Under the pieces are notes generated by a model that made no database searches, was not told the origin of the DNA, and saw only the letters and a program-made list of their open reading frames with translations. A stretch of 64,000 nucleotides of DNA. Origin: Lysobacter prati (GTDB lineage Bacteria > Pseudomonadota > Gammaproteobacteria > Xanthomonadales > Xanthomonadaceae). Positions 40,323 to 48,765 of this stretch are shown here, one piece after another (the first letter of the stretch is position 1; the number at the start of each line of letters is the position of its first letter). Location: NCBI RefSeq assembly GCF_009765215.1, contig NZ_VLNV01000008.1, positions 80,720 to 144,719 of the forward strand, written 5' to 3'. A program made the position numbers and the translations under genes.

Positions 40323-40844
40323 ATGACTGCACAACGCGACCTCATCCCCCTGAATCTTTGCGTGCTGACCGTCTCGGACACGCGCACCCTGGCCGAAGAC
40401 AGCTCCGGCGACTACCTCGTCCAATCGCTGACCGCCGACGGCCATCGCCTCGCCGACCGCCAACTGCTGCCCGACGACCGCTACCGCCTGCGCGCCATCG
40501 TCTCGCAATGGATCGCCGACGAAGGCGTCGACGGCATCCTCGTCACCGGCGGCACCGGCTTCACCGGACGCGACTCCACGCCCGAAGCCCTGCTGCCACT
40601 GCTCGACAAACAGATGCCCGGCTTCGGCGAACTGTTCCGCGCGATCAGCTACGAAGAAATCGGCACGTCCACCGTGCAATCGCGCGCCTTCGCAGGCCTG
40701 GCCAACGGCACGTTCGTGTTCGCCCTGCCCGGCTCGACCTCGGCCTGCCGCACCGCCTGGGAAAAGATCATCCGCAACCAGCTCGACGCCCGCACGACGC
40801 CATGCAACCTGGCCACGCTGCGACCGCGCCTCAGGGAACGCTGA
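40323..40844 (+). CDS. moaB: Molybdenum cofactor biosynthesis protein MoaB
   Basis: The 173-residue MogA/MoaB-fold protein has [20 protein letters not shown] near the N terminus, [20 protein letters not shown] near residue 80, and the [18 protein letters not shown] segment. The family adenylylates or otherwise binds molybdopterin. No other moa gene is in the window. It is preceded by the repeat-filled gap and followed by a short gap before the XRE gene. Confidence 0.9.
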   Translation: MTAQRDLIPLNLCVLTVSDTRTLAEDSSGDYLVQSLTADGHRLADRQLLPDDRYRLRAIVSQWIADEGVDGILVTGGTGFTGRDSTPEALLPLLDKQMPGFGELFRAISYEEIGTSTVQSRAFAGLANGTFVFALPGSTSACRTAWEKIIRNQLDARTTPCNLATLRPRLRER

Positions 40845-40886
40845 CCCGCACACCCGCGCAACAGGTTCAACCACCGGAGCCAGACC

Positions 40887-41237
40887 ATGCCGTTGGACAC
40901 CACCCTGCAACTGCTCGCCAGAGCCCGCGGCCTGAGCGCGGCCGACATCGCCACCGCCATTCCCCGCGCCGGCGTTGCCACCGTCAGCGCCTGGTTGCGC
41001 GGCGACAAGATGCCCGGCAAGGAACAGCTCGACGCACTGGCGCGCGCCTTCGGCGTACCGGCCGGCGCATTGCTCGCAGAACTGGCCAGCACGCTCGACC
41101 CGGCACGCACCCAGGGCGAACACGACCTGCTCGGCGCCTATCGCGCCCTCACCACCCGCCAGCAAGGCGCACTGCTCGAAGTCGCACGCAGCATGGCCGG
41201 CACCCAGAGCGCCAAGCCGCGCCGCAGGAGCAAGTGA
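40887..41237 (+). CDS. XRE-family helix-turn-helix regulator
   Basis: The 116-residue protein has an N-terminal HTH (LSAADIATAIPRAGVATVSAWLRGDKMPG, residues about 15-43, followed by EQLDALARAFGVP). A short C-terminal helical part ends in a basic Lys/Arg tail. Its TGA overlaps the ppk2 ATG by one base (TGATG), so the two are translationally coupled. A role in controlling ppk2 or sensing the same condition is a plausible inference only. Confidence 0.8.
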   Translation: MPLDTTLQLLARARGLSAADIATAIPRAGVATVSAWLRGDKMPGKEQLDALARAFGVPAGALLAELASTLDPARTQGEHDLLGAYRALTTRQQGALLEVARSMAGTQSAKPRRRSK

Positions 41238-42013
41238 TGGGCGATCTCAAGCGCAAGGACTACGAAGCCCAGCTGGAACCACTGCAGGTGGAACTGGCCA
41301 ACATGGCACGCTGGCTCAAGCACAACGGAAGGCGCCTGGTCGTGCTGTTCGAAGGCCGCGACACCGCCGGCAAGGGCGGCGCGATCAGCGCGATCGCCGA
41401 GCACCTCAACCCGCGCCAGTGCCAGGTCGTCGCGCTGCCCAAGCCAAGCGAACGCGAAAGCGCGCAGTGGTACTTCCAGCGCTATGTGCCCTATCTTCCC
41501 GCGGCCGGCGAGATCGCCCTGTTCGACCGCAGCTGGTACAACCGCGCGGGCGTCGAACAGGTCATGGGCTTCGCCAAGGATGCCCAGGTCAAAGCGTTCC
41601 TGCGCCAGACCCCGACCTTCGAGAAGCTCCTCGTCGACGACGGCATCCTGTTGTTCAAGTACTGGCTGTGCTGCGACCAGGACGAGCAGGAACAACGCTT
41701 CCTCGAACGACTCGACGACCCGCTCAAGCGCTGGAAGCTGTCGCCGATCGATTTCGAGGCGCGCAAGCACTACGACGACTACACCCGTGCGCGCGAGGCC
41801 ATGCTCAAGGCCACCCATTCCCGCCATGCGCCGTGGACGCTGGTCGACTTCAATGACCAGAAGCGCGGGCGCCTGACCTTGATCCGCGACCTGCTCGACC
41901 GCCTGCCGGACACGCATGTCGGCGAGGAGTCGATCGTGTTCGAGCCGCTGGGCGGCAAGCCGAAGAAAGAGCGCTACGGCGTCATCAAGCCGATCCGGAA
42001 CGTCAAGCGCTAG
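41237..42013 (+). CDS. ppk2: Polyphosphate kinase 2
   Basis: The 258-residue kinase has the PPK2 Walker A FEGRDTAGKGGAISAI (about residue 38-53), the PKPSERESAQWYFQRYV lid region, and the Walker B FDRSWYNRAGVEQVMGF near residue 95. Class I PPK2 enzymes interconvert polyphosphate and nucleoside diphosphates or triphosphates. The start overlaps the XRE stop. No ppk1 or ppx gene is nearby. Confidence 0.93.
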   Translation: MGDLKRKDYEAQLEPLQVELANMARWLKHNGRRLVVLFEGRDTAGKGGAISAIAEHLNPRQCQVVALPKPSERESAQWYFQRYVPYLPAAGEIALFDRSWYNRAGVEQVMGFAKDAQVKAFLRQTPTFEKLLVDDGILLFKYWLCCDQDEQEQRFLERLDDPLKRWKLSPIDFEARKHYDDYTRAREAMLKATHSRHAPWTLVDFNDQKRGRLTLIRDLLDRLPDTHVGEESIVFEPLGGKPKKERYGVIKPIRNVKR

Positions 42014-42031
42014 CGCCCGAGTTGCCAGACT

Positions 42032-42301
42032 TCAGGTGACGGAAAAGCCCTCGCCCGCTTCCTCGTCGAGCGCCGACAAACGCTCGAGATCTTCGACCTG
42101 CGCCAGCGCGGGCCCCTGCCGCAGCCAGGCGGCCAGGCGATCGAGGGCCACGTCGTTGCCGGCGGCGAGCACTTCCACGCGACCGTCAGGCAAGTTGCGG
42201 GCGAAACCGCGCAAGCCCAGCGCCAGCGCCTGATCGCGGGCAGAGGCGCGGAAGAACACGCCCTGCACGCGACCGCTGACGATGAAGCGCGCGGCGCTCA
42301 T
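42032..42301 (-). CDS. acyP: Acylphosphatase
   Basis: The 89-residue enzyme hydrolyses acyl phosphates. The catalytic Arg is in GRVQGVFFRASARDQA and the catalytic Asn in GFARNLPDGRVEVLAAG, matching the Arg23/Asn41 pair of the family. Its start overlaps the upstream thioredoxin-like gene by 4 nt (ATGA), and it converges on ppk2. Confidence 0.95.
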   Translation of the reverse strand: MSAARFIVSGRVQGVFFRASARDQALALGLRGFARNLPDGRVEVLAAGNDVALDRLAAWLRQGPALAQVEDLERLSALDEEAGEGFSVT

Positions 42302-42948
42302 GACTTCTTCACGGTGTCCGCGGGCTGCGCCTGCGGACCACCGGCCTTGGCGATGGCCGCTTCGATGTCATGCGCAGTGACCGGGCCGAGGAACTTGTCG
42401 GCGACCTTGCCGTCGGGGCCGATCAGGAACGTCATCGGCAACCCGCGCGGGGTCTCGAAGGCCGCCGGCGGGTCGAAGGTGTCGACGATCGCGATCGGAT
42501 ACGACACCGGGTGCTTGATCAGGAAGGCGCGCATGTCGGCCGGATCGATCTCCTCGTAGGCCAGGCCCAGCACCTCGATGTGCTCGCGCATCGCGTCGAG
42601 CGCGGACAGCTCCGGCATTTCCTTCAGGCACGGCTTGCACCAGGTCGCCCAGAAGTTGACCACGACCCATTTGCCGCGATGTGCGGAAAGGTCGAAGGCC
42701 TTGCCGTCGACGGTGGCGATCTTCAGCTCGGGCGTGTCGGAAGGCGTCGCCGGCTTGGCCGGCTCTGCCGGTGCTGCCGGAGCAGCGGGAGCCGCCTCGG
42801 GCTTCGCCGGTGCCTGTGTTTCCGGTGCCGGCGCGGGCTTCTGGCAGCCGGCCAGCAGCAGCGCGGCCAGGGCCGTCGCCACGCATGCCCTTGCATTGGA
42901 TGCCCCTGCAAAACTGGAGACGCGGTTGGAAAGCAGGCGGCTCGACAT
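42298..42948 (-). CDS. TlpA/ResA-like thioredoxin-fold lipoprotein
   Basis: The 216-residue protein has a signal peptide with lipobox LLAGC (about residue 35). An Ala/Pro-rich linker covers about residues 36-65. A thioredoxin fold with the redox motif FWATWCKPCLKEMPEL and cis-Pro region RGLPMTFLIGPDGKVAD follows. TlpA-like proteins reduce periplasmic disulfides, often in cytochrome maturation or redox repair. The ATG at 42946-42948 is preferred because the signal peptide begins there; the frame is open 37 codons further upstream. It overlaps acyP. Confidence 0.88.
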   Translation of the reverse strand: MSSRLLSNRVSSFAGASNARACVATALAALLLAGCQKPAPAPETQAPAKPEAAPAAPAAPAEPAKPATPSDTPELKIATVDGKAFDLSAHRGKWVVVNFWATWCKPCLKEMPELSALDAMREHIEVLGLAYEEIDPADMRAFLIKHPVSYPIAIVDTFDPPAAFETPRGLPMTFLIGPDGKVADKFLGPVTAHDIEAAIAKAGGPQAQPADTVKKS

Positions 42949-42952
42949 CGGA

Positions 42953-44218
42953 CTAGACCTCTTCGGAATGAATGGTGGACGCGCGGCGCTTGAGCAGCTC
43001 GCGCAACGGGATGCGCAGCTCATCGAGCACCGATATGGCGGAACGACCCAGCGCGTCATCGCGGCATGGCAACACCGCCTCGGCGATCGGGATGCGCAGG
43101 TTGCAGGCTTCGTACAGCTCGGCCAGCGTCAGCTCGTCGAGGTCGCGGGTCAGCAGCCATTCGCCGTTTTCGGCGCGGCGCACCACGTTGATCTCGTCGA
43201 GCTGGGCGAGCATCTGCTGCACCAGCGCGTCGGTCAGCATCGGCTCGAGCTGTTCGATGTCGTCGATGTGGAGACCATTGCCCTTCCGGCGCGCCTCGTT
43301 GAAGCGTCCGAGCAGCCGCAGCAGGCCATAGATTTCGTGCCCCAGCGGCAGGCGCATGCTCGCCGGCTGGTAGCGGAACGCCGACATCGACGAAGCCAGC
43401 GACGCGCCGAGCAGGATCGCGACCCAGCTCATGTAGATCCACAGCAGGAAGATCGGCACGAAGGCGAGCGTGCCGTAGATCTTCGAATACGAACCGAAGT
43501 TGCCCAGGTACAGGCCGATGCCCCACTTCACGAACTCGAAGCCCAACGTCGCCAGCATCGCGCCGGCAATGGCGTGGCGCCACTGGATCGTGCGATGCGG
43601 CACCACGCGGTAGATCGCGGCGATGGTCAGCAGCTCGATGGCGATCGGCGCCAGCCGCAGCATCAGCTTCTGCAGCATGTGCCCGGCCTCGGTCTCGAAG
43701 ACCGACATGGCGAAGAAGCGCGCCGAGATCGCCAGGCTCGCCGCGGCCATCAACGCGCCCAGGGTCAGCACGGTCCAGTAGACCAGGAAGCGCCCCACCT
43801 TCGGTCGCCCGGTCTTGACCCGCCAGATCCGGTTGAACGAGGCTTCCACGCCGTTGAGGGTGATCAGCAGCGACACCACCAGGGCGATCACGCCGGCGGC
43901 GGTGAGCTGTCCGGCGTTGGCCGAGAACTGCTTGAGGTAGGCCTCGACCGAACGTGCCGCGCTCGGCACGAAGTTGGAGAAGATGTAGTCGCTGAGGCGG
44001 TCGCTCCATTCGCCGAAGACGGGGAATGCCGACAGCACGCCGAACACCACCATCGACAGCGGCACCAGCGCGAACACGGTCGTGTACGACAGCGCGCCGG
44101 CGGCCTGGAACAGGTTGTCGTCGAGGAAGCGCTTGGCGAGGAATCGGAAGAAGGTGCCCGCACGTGCGCGGTCACGCGCGCGTTCGCTCCAGCGGTTCAA
44201 GGTGTTCAGTGGCTCCAT
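42953..44218 (-). CDS. YihY/BrkB-family inner-membrane protein
   Basis: The 421-residue protein has about six transmembrane segments in residues 35-310, with the family motifs GALSYTTVFALVPLSMVVF and LLWIYMSWVAILLGASLASS. A cytoplasmic C-terminal domain of about 110 residues follows. The family is often mislabelled ribonuclease BN; its function is unknown and a transport role has been suggested. It lies 4 bp before the TlpA-like gene and is divergent from wrbA, with 133 bp between. Confidence 0.88.
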   Translation of the reverse strand: MEPLNTLNRWSERARDRARAGTFFRFLAKRFLDDNLFQAAGALSYTTVFALVPLSMVVFGVLSAFPVFGEWSDRLSDYIFSNFVPSAARSVEAYLKQFSANAGQLTAAGVIALVVSLLITLNGVEASFNRIWRVKTGRPKVGRFLVYWTVLTLGALMAAASLAISARFFAMSVFETEAGHMLQKLMLRLAPIAIELLTIAAIYRVVPHRTIQWRHAIAGAMLATLGFEFVKWGIGLYLGNFGSYSKIYGTLAFVPIFLLWIYMSWVAILLGASLASSMSAFRYQPASMRLPLGHEIYGLLRLLGRFNEARRKGNGLHIDDIEQLEPMLTDALVQQMLAQLDEINVVRRAENGEWLLTRDLDELTLAELYEACNLRIPIAEAVLPCRDDALGRSAISVLDELRIPLRELLKRRASTIHSEEV

Positions 44219-44351
44219 CGGGCGGAGGGTAACCGATGCGCGGGGAGCGCGGGGTCACGGGCGGCCCGCTATGGGAGCCTCTGCCACCGTAGTGTGCGCA
44301 CTTCCACTATCCTTCCCGCCTGACGGGATGCCCGCCTCACGAAGCAATGCG

Positions 44352-44945
44352 ATGACCGAGATTCTGGTGCTCTATTACAGCCGCGGCGGTTCAGTGGCGC
44401 GCCTAGCGCGGCATATCGCGCGCGGCATCGGCGAGGTCGAGGGCATCAGCGCGCGCATACGCACCGTGCCGCCGGTGGCCGCAGTGACGCAGACCGCGGC
44501 ACCGCCGGTGCCCGAGGATGGCGCGCCGTACGTCGAGGCCCGCGACCTGGTCGAATGCGCAGGCATCGCGCTGGGCAGCCCGACCCGCTTCGGCAACATG
44601 GCCGCCCCGGTCAAGCATTGGTTCGACGGCCTCGGCGCCGAATGGGCCAGCGGCACGCTGGTCGACAAGCCTGCGGCGGTGTTCACCTCCACCGCCACCA
44701 TGCACGGTGGCCAGGAATCGACCCTGCTGACGATGATGGTCCCGCTGCTGCACCACGGCTGCGTGCTGATGGGCATCCCCTACACCGAGCCGGCACTGAC
44801 CAGCACCCGCAGCGGCGGCACGCCGTACGGCGCCAGCCACGTCGCCGGCACTGGCGATGATCCGCAGCCCAGCGACGAGGAAGCGCAGCTAGCGCGTGCC
44901 CTCGGCCGGCGCCTGGCGACGCTGGTCGCGAAGGTGGTGGCATGA
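44352..44945 (+). CDS. wrbA: NAD(P)H:quinone oxidoreductase, WrbA type
   Basis: The 197-residue flavodoxin-fold enzyme has the FMN phosphate loop YYSRGGSVARLARHIARG. Further motifs are IALGSPTRFGNMAAPVKHW, FTSTATMHGGQESTLLTMM, and HHGCVLMGIPYTEPALTST. It reduces quinones by two electrons. The start at 44352 is the family start; an upstream ATG in frame adds eight residues. The stop overlaps the next gene by 4 nt. Confidence 0.93.
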   Translation: MTEILVLYYSRGGSVARLARHIARGIGEVEGISARIRTVPPVAAVTQTAAPPVPEDGAPYVEARDLVECAGIALGSPTRFGNMAAPVKHWFDGLGAEWASGTLVDKPAAVFTSTATMHGGQESTLLTMMVPLLHHGCVLMGIPYTEPALTSTRSGGTPYGASHVAGTGDDPQPSDEEAQLARALGRRLATLVAKVVA

Positions 44946-45271
44946 ACGCCCGGCAGGTGCTGGTTGCCGCGCTGCTGGCACTGGCGGCGTTGTTCGTGGC
45001 CTGGTTTGCGCCACAGCCCTCGGCGCGAGTCGCCCTGGCCGTATTCGCGCTGCCGCCGGTGCTGCTGGCGGCGCTGGCACTGCGTGGCAGCCGCAAGGCC
45101 GCCTTCTGGGCCGGTGTGTTCGCGCTGGGCTGGTTCAGCCACGGCGTGATGGTGGCGTACTCGCGCCCGGGCGAACGCGGCTACGCCATCGCCGAGATCG
45201 TGCTGGCGCTGGTGATCATCCTGGCCGGCAACCTGCCCGGTCTGCGGGCGCGGTTCGCGCGCAAGCGCTGA
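44942..45271 (+). CDS. DUF2069 small membrane protein
   Basis: The 109-residue protein has four probable transmembrane helices. The conserved segment AGVFALGWFSHGVMVAYSRP is typical of DUF2069. Its function is unknown. In relatives it commonly follows wrbA, as here (ATGA overlap), which suggests co-expression. Confidence 0.82.
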   Translation: MNARQVLVAALLALAALFVAWFAPQPSARVALAVFALPPVLLAALALRGSRKAAFWAGVFALGWFSHGVMVAYSRPGERGYAIAEIVLALVIILAGNLPGLRARFARKR

Positions 45272-45274
45272 TCG

Positions 45275-45280
45275 TATAAT
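45275..45280 (+). promoter_or_regulatory. Consensus -10 box before the asparaginase-domain gene
   Basis: A perfect TATAAT lies just after the DUF2069 stop, 34 nt before the next start codon. No convincing -35 is seen at 16-18 bp. Confidence 0.45.
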
Positions 45281-45313
45281 CCCGCCACCTCCCCCAGCGC
45301 GCGCAAATCAACG

Positions 45314-45799
45314 ATGGATCAGCTCTGCATCGTCACCACCGGCGGCACGATCGACAAGATCTACTTCGACGACAAGTCGGACTACCAGATCGGTGAGCCG
45401 CAGATCGGCGGGATCCTGCGCGAGCTGGGCGTGGCCTTCCAGTTCAACGTGATCCCGATCCTGCGCAAGGACTCGCTGCACATCACCGCCGAGGATCGCC
45501 AGCTGATCCGCGCCACCATCGCCGCACAACCGGCGCGCCACGTACTGATCACCCACGGCACCGACACCATGGTGGAAACCGCCAAGGTGCTGTCGAGCCT
45601 GGGCGACAAGGTGATCGTGCTGACCGGTGCGCTGAGCCCTGCCCGCTTCCGCGGTTCCGATGCCGAGTTCAACGTCGGCTGCGCGGTCGGCGCGGTGCAG
45701 TCGCTGCCGCCGGGCGTCTACATCGCCATGAACGGCCGCATCTGGGATCCGACCAAGGTGCGCAAGAACGTCGCGGCCAATCGCTTCGAAGCGGACTGA
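45314..45799 (+). CDS. Short asparaginase-domain protein
   Basis: The 161-residue protein matches only the N-terminal domain of L-asparaginases. It has the first catalytic Thr in TTGGTIDKIYF, the Thr-Asp pair in HGTDTMVETAKVL, and GDKVIVLTGAL with the conserved Lys. The C-terminal domain (about 160 residues in full-length enzymes) is missing. The ORF ends at a clean stop before a good terminator, so it looks like a stable short family, not a recent truncation. Activity on asparagine is unproven. Confidence 0.8.
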   Translation: MDQLCIVTTGGTIDKIYFDDKSDYQIGEPQIGGILRELGVAFQFNVIPILRKDSLHITAEDRQLIRATIAAQPARHVLITHGTDTMVETAKVLSSLGDKVIVLTGALSPARFRGSDAEFNVGCAVGAVQSLPPGVYIAMNGRIWDPTKVRKNVAANRFEAD

Positions 45800-45827
45800 T
45801 TGCGGCTGCACACAACCGAACCACAAG

Positions 45828-45855
45828 AGCCCCGGCAATGCCGGGGCTTTTTTTT
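45828..45855 (+). terminator. Rho-independent terminator after the asparaginase-domain gene
   Basis: AGCCCCGGC (45828-45836) pairs with GCCGGGGCT (45840-45848) around AAT, followed by eight T. It is the best intrinsic terminator in the window. Confidence 0.92.
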
Positions 45856-45888
45856 GCGCCACCGCAGACCTGGCAAGGAAATACCGAA

Positions 45889-46005
45889 GCGTCGTCCGCG
45901 GGGTCGGGGATTGCGCAGCAGTGGGCCATGGATGGCCCACGCCCCGCCTTCGGACAGGATGTCCGACGAAGGGGCGGAGCAATCCCCGGCCCGGCGGACG
46001 GCGCC
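45889..46005 (+). repeat. 117-bp three-way-junction palindromic repeat, copy B
   Basis: It has the same 117-bp structure as at 40106-40222, in the same orientation. A second right end (GGCCCGGCGGACGACGCC, 46025-46042) follows about 20 bp later, so the right arm is partly duplicated. It lies between two convergent terminators and lacks the upstream short hairpin found with the other copies. Confidence 0.85.
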
Positions 46006-46076
46006 AGTCGGAAGACTCACCCCCGGCCCGGCGGACGACGCCACAACGCGGGCGGAAGCGCGATCTGCGGCGGAAT

Positions 46077-46108
46077 GCAAAAAAACGCCCCGGCAAAAAC
46101 CGGGGCGC
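46077..46108 (-). terminator. Terminator of the S8 protease gene
   Basis: On the minus strand CGCCCCGG (46100-46107) pairs with CCGGGGCG (46086-46093) around a short T-rich loop, followed by seven T. It lies about 32 nt after the protease stop. Confidence 0.88.
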
Positions 46109-46139
46109 TTATGCGTTGCGCAATTAAAGGAATCTCAAC

Positions 46140-48212
46140 TCAGAACGTGACGCTCCAGCTGTTGATGTAGCCGGTGTCGCCGCCGGCGTTGTCGTTGACG
46201 CGCAGCTTCCACGTTCCGTTGAGCGGTTCGCTGGAGAGATTCAGCGTGACCGTCTTGTTGACGTTGTCGGCACTGCCGCCGGTACGGTTGTGGATGTTGT
46301 AGAGCGAACCATCCGGCGCAACCAGGTCCACCTTCAGGTCGCCCTGGTAGGTGTGGACGATGGCGATCGTCACCGAAGCGTTGCTCGGCGCATTGCCGGT
46401 CCGGCCCGACACCGAGACCGGACTGTCGACGGTGGCGTTGTCACTGATCGTGAAGTCGGCGGTATTGCTGTAGGTCTGCGTGCCACCGCCACCGGTGGTG
46501 TAGCTACCGGTCAGCGAGAGGCCCGAATACGCCGCATAACCACGGACCAGCACGTAGTACTTGCCGGTCTGGGCGGTGGCGATGTTGCAGGTCTCGGCGT
46601 TGCTGCTCGCTTCGGACTTGCAGTCGAACGTGGTCGTGGTCGGCGCACTGCCGAACTTCACGTAGAGGTCGGCATCACCGGTACCGCCGCTGGTGACGAA
46701 CTTCAGTCCGGTGGCGCCGGCAGGCACGTCGAGCGAGTACAGCTTGTCGCTGCCGGCGGCACCGCTGACGCCGGTCACTGCGACGCCATTGGTCAGCGGC
46801 GTGGCGGTCGGCGGCGGCGTGGTGCCGTTGGTGGCGTCGACCACGGCCTTGGCGTTGAGGATGCCGGGGCCGATGGTCTGCGACGGCGTCGACGGGAACG
46901 CGGTGACGTTGCCCTTGATCAGCGCCTCGACCTGCGCCGGCGTCTTCGGCGTGGTCGCCACCGACTGGATCAGCGCCACCACGCCGGCAACGTGCGGCGT
47001 CGCCATCGAAGTGCCGTTGTACGCCGCATAGGTTTCGCTGCCCGGCGTGGTCGCACCGGTGTTGAGCGTGGACAGGATGTTCGAACCCGGCGCGGCGATA
47101 TCGATCAGCGAACCGTAGTTGGAGAAGCTCGAACGTGCACCGGTGCTGGTGATCGAGGCCACGGCGATGACGTTGTTGCAGTTCGCCGGCGAAGCGCCGG
47201 ACACATTGACGTTGTCGTTGCCAGCGGCGATGACCAGGGTCGTTCCGCGGCCGACGGCACCGTTGATCGCAGTCTGGGTGGTGGTGCCGCAGGCACCGCT
47301 GCCACCGAGGCTGAGGTTGATCACTTCGGCCGGATTGGCATTGGCCGGCACACCGCTGACGGTGCCGCCGGAAGCCCAGGTGATGGCGTCGGCGATGTCG
47401 GAGTCGTAACCGCCGCAGGTGCCGAGCACGCGCACAGGGACGATCTTGGCACCGTAGGCGACACCGGCAACGCCCTTGGCGTTGTTGGTCACGGCAGCAA
47501 TCGTGCCGGCGACGTGCGTACCGTGCCAGCTGGAACCCTGCGCGGCATGGGTGCCACCGCACTGGTTGGCGCTGACCCAGTCGCCGGGATCGCTGGCATC
47601 GCTGTCGCGACCGTTGCCGTCGTTCGACACTGCGGTGTCGATGATGAAGTCGTAGCCCGGCAGGATGTTGGCGTTGAGATCGCTGTGGTTGGTGATGCCG
47701 GTGTCGAGCACCGCAACCACCGCGCCGCTGCCGTTCGTGACGTCCCAGGCTTGGTTGGCCTTGATGCCGTAGGTGCCCGAATAACCCCACTGCTCGCTGT
47801 AGCGCGTGTCGTTGGGCGTCAGCAATGCCTTGTTGAGCTTGTCGACTTCGACGTACTCGACACTCGGGTCGGCGGCGATCTGACGCATCAGCGTCTCGGC
47901 CTCGACGCGGTCGAGCTTGCGCGCGGCACGCACCACTTCGGCACCGGTGGCGATGCGGCGAACGTGGGTCAGGCCCACCGCCTTGCCGGCCGAGCTGATC
48001 GCGCTGCGCATCGTCGCGGCGTTGGTCTGGGCGGCACTGCCGTCCCTGTACTTGACGATGAAGCGGTCATTGCCGGTGTCGGCCTGCAGGCCGGAGAGAT
48101 TTACGCGGGCCTGCTGGGCCAGCGCGGGTGCGGCGAAGCCGGTGGAAATGGCCAGGACGGTTGCGACGGAGAGTGCGTGCATGCGGATGCGACGCGATTG
48201 ACGATCGGACAT
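46140..48212 (-). CDS. Secreted subtilisin-like serine protease (S8) with PPC and P domains
   Basis: The 690-residue preproprotein has a signal peptide (cleavage near residue 32), an I9-like propeptide (about 48-125) and an S8 catalytic domain. The triad is Asp170 (AVLDTG), His230 (WHGTHVAGT) and Ser402 (YNGTSMATPH), with Asn332 in AAGN as oxyanion residue. A Pro/Thr linker near 455-470 leads to a bacterial pre-peptidase C-terminal domain (about 475-565). A proprotein-convertase P domain closes the protein (about 585-690). Such exoenzymes are typical of Lysobacter and Xanthomonas. The C-terminal domains probably aid secretion or are processed off. Confidence 0.94.
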   Translation of the reverse strand: MSDRQSRRIRMHALSVATVLAISTGFAAPALAQQARVNLSGLQADTGNDRFIVKYRDGSAAQTNAATMRSAISSAGKAVGLTHVRRIATGAEVVRAARKLDRVEAETLMRQIAADPSVEYVEVDKLNKALLTPNDTRYSEQWGYSGTYGIKANQAWDVTNGSGAVVAVLDTGITNHSDLNANILPGYDFIIDTAVSNDGNGRDSDASDPGDWVSANQCGGTHAAQGSSWHGTHVAGTIAAVTNNAKGVAGVAYGAKIVPVRVLGTCGGYDSDIADAITWASGGTVSGVPANANPAEVINLSLGGSGACGTTTQTAINGAVGRGTTLVIAAGNDNVNVSGASPANCNNVIAVASITSTGARSSFSNYGSLIDIAAPGSNILSTLNTGATTPGSETYAAYNGTSMATPHVAGVVALIQSVATTPKTPAQVEALIKGNVTAFPSTPSQTIGPGILNAKAVVDATNGTTPPPTATPLTNGVAVTGVSGAAGSDKLYSLDVPAGATGLKFVTSGGTGDADLYVKFGSAPTTTTFDCKSEASSNAETCNIATAQTGKYYVLVRGYAAYSGLSLTGSYTTGGGGTQTYSNTADFTISDNATVDSPVSVSGRTGNAPSNASVTIAIVHTYQGDLKVDLVAPDGSLYNIHNRTGGSADNVNKTVTLNLSSEPLNGTWKLRVNDNAGGDTGYINSWSVTF

Positions 48213-48555
48213 CGGATGGAACCCCCAAAGTCATGAACTTCGTAATGGTCGGGTCCGGCCGGTCGATGCGGGTCACGTCGCCGCGAGCAGCTCGCTGCGG
48301 ATCACCACGCCGGGGGCCGGGCACGTTCGGCGGCTCGCCACATCGAGGTGGCGACCGTTTTCATGCCGAGAGCAGCCCCCTCCGCTCTCAAACCAGCTCA
48401 ACGCAGCAATACCGCACCCCCCTACCGCTGATCGAGTGAACAGGGTTGGCAAACAGAGGGAAATGAGAAGTCTGTCGCGTTCAGGTTCGCGGGCCGCGAA
48501 TTCAGCTGAGGCGGGATGGGGGTTGGGATTCGCAGGGCGAAAGGCCAACGTCCAT

Positions 48556-48580
48556 GGATCCCCGCCTTCGCGGGGTGACG
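48556..48580 (+). repeat. Short hairpin repeat, second copy
   Basis: It reads GGATCCCCGCCTTCGCGGGG then TGACG, one base shorter than at 40045. An additional half-unit (CCTCCGCGGGGATGACG) follows directly, as if the right arm had been duplicated. Confidence 0.75.
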
Positions 48581-48648
48581 GGTGGGGGCCTCCGCGGGGA
48601 TGACGGTTGTTATCGGACTGCGCGAAGACCATGCAATGAAACGGCGGA

Positions 48649-48765
48649 GCGTCGTCCGCCGGGTCGGGGATTGCGCAGCAGCGGGCCATGGATGGCCCGC
48701 GCCCCGCCTTCGGACAGGATGTCCGACGAAGGGGCGGAGCAATCCCCGGCCCGGCGGACGACGCC
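48649..48765 (+). repeat. 117-bp three-way-junction palindromic repeat, copy C
   Basis: The same structure as copies A, B and D. One inner hairpin shows a compensatory pair: GCGGGCCATGGATGGCCCGC here against GTGGGCCATGGATGGCCCAC elsewhere, so pairing is preserved. It lies between two minus-strand genes. Confidence 0.85.

Noticed and set aside
42953-44218. YihY protein as ribonuclease BN
   Set aside because: RNase BN is encoded by an unrelated gene (rbn/elaC); this is a polytopic membrane protein without nuclease motifs.
45314-45799. Asparaginase gene as a pseudogene
   Set aside because: The frame is open, the motifs are intact, the stop is followed by a strong terminator, and no remnant of a C-terminal domain lies downstream.
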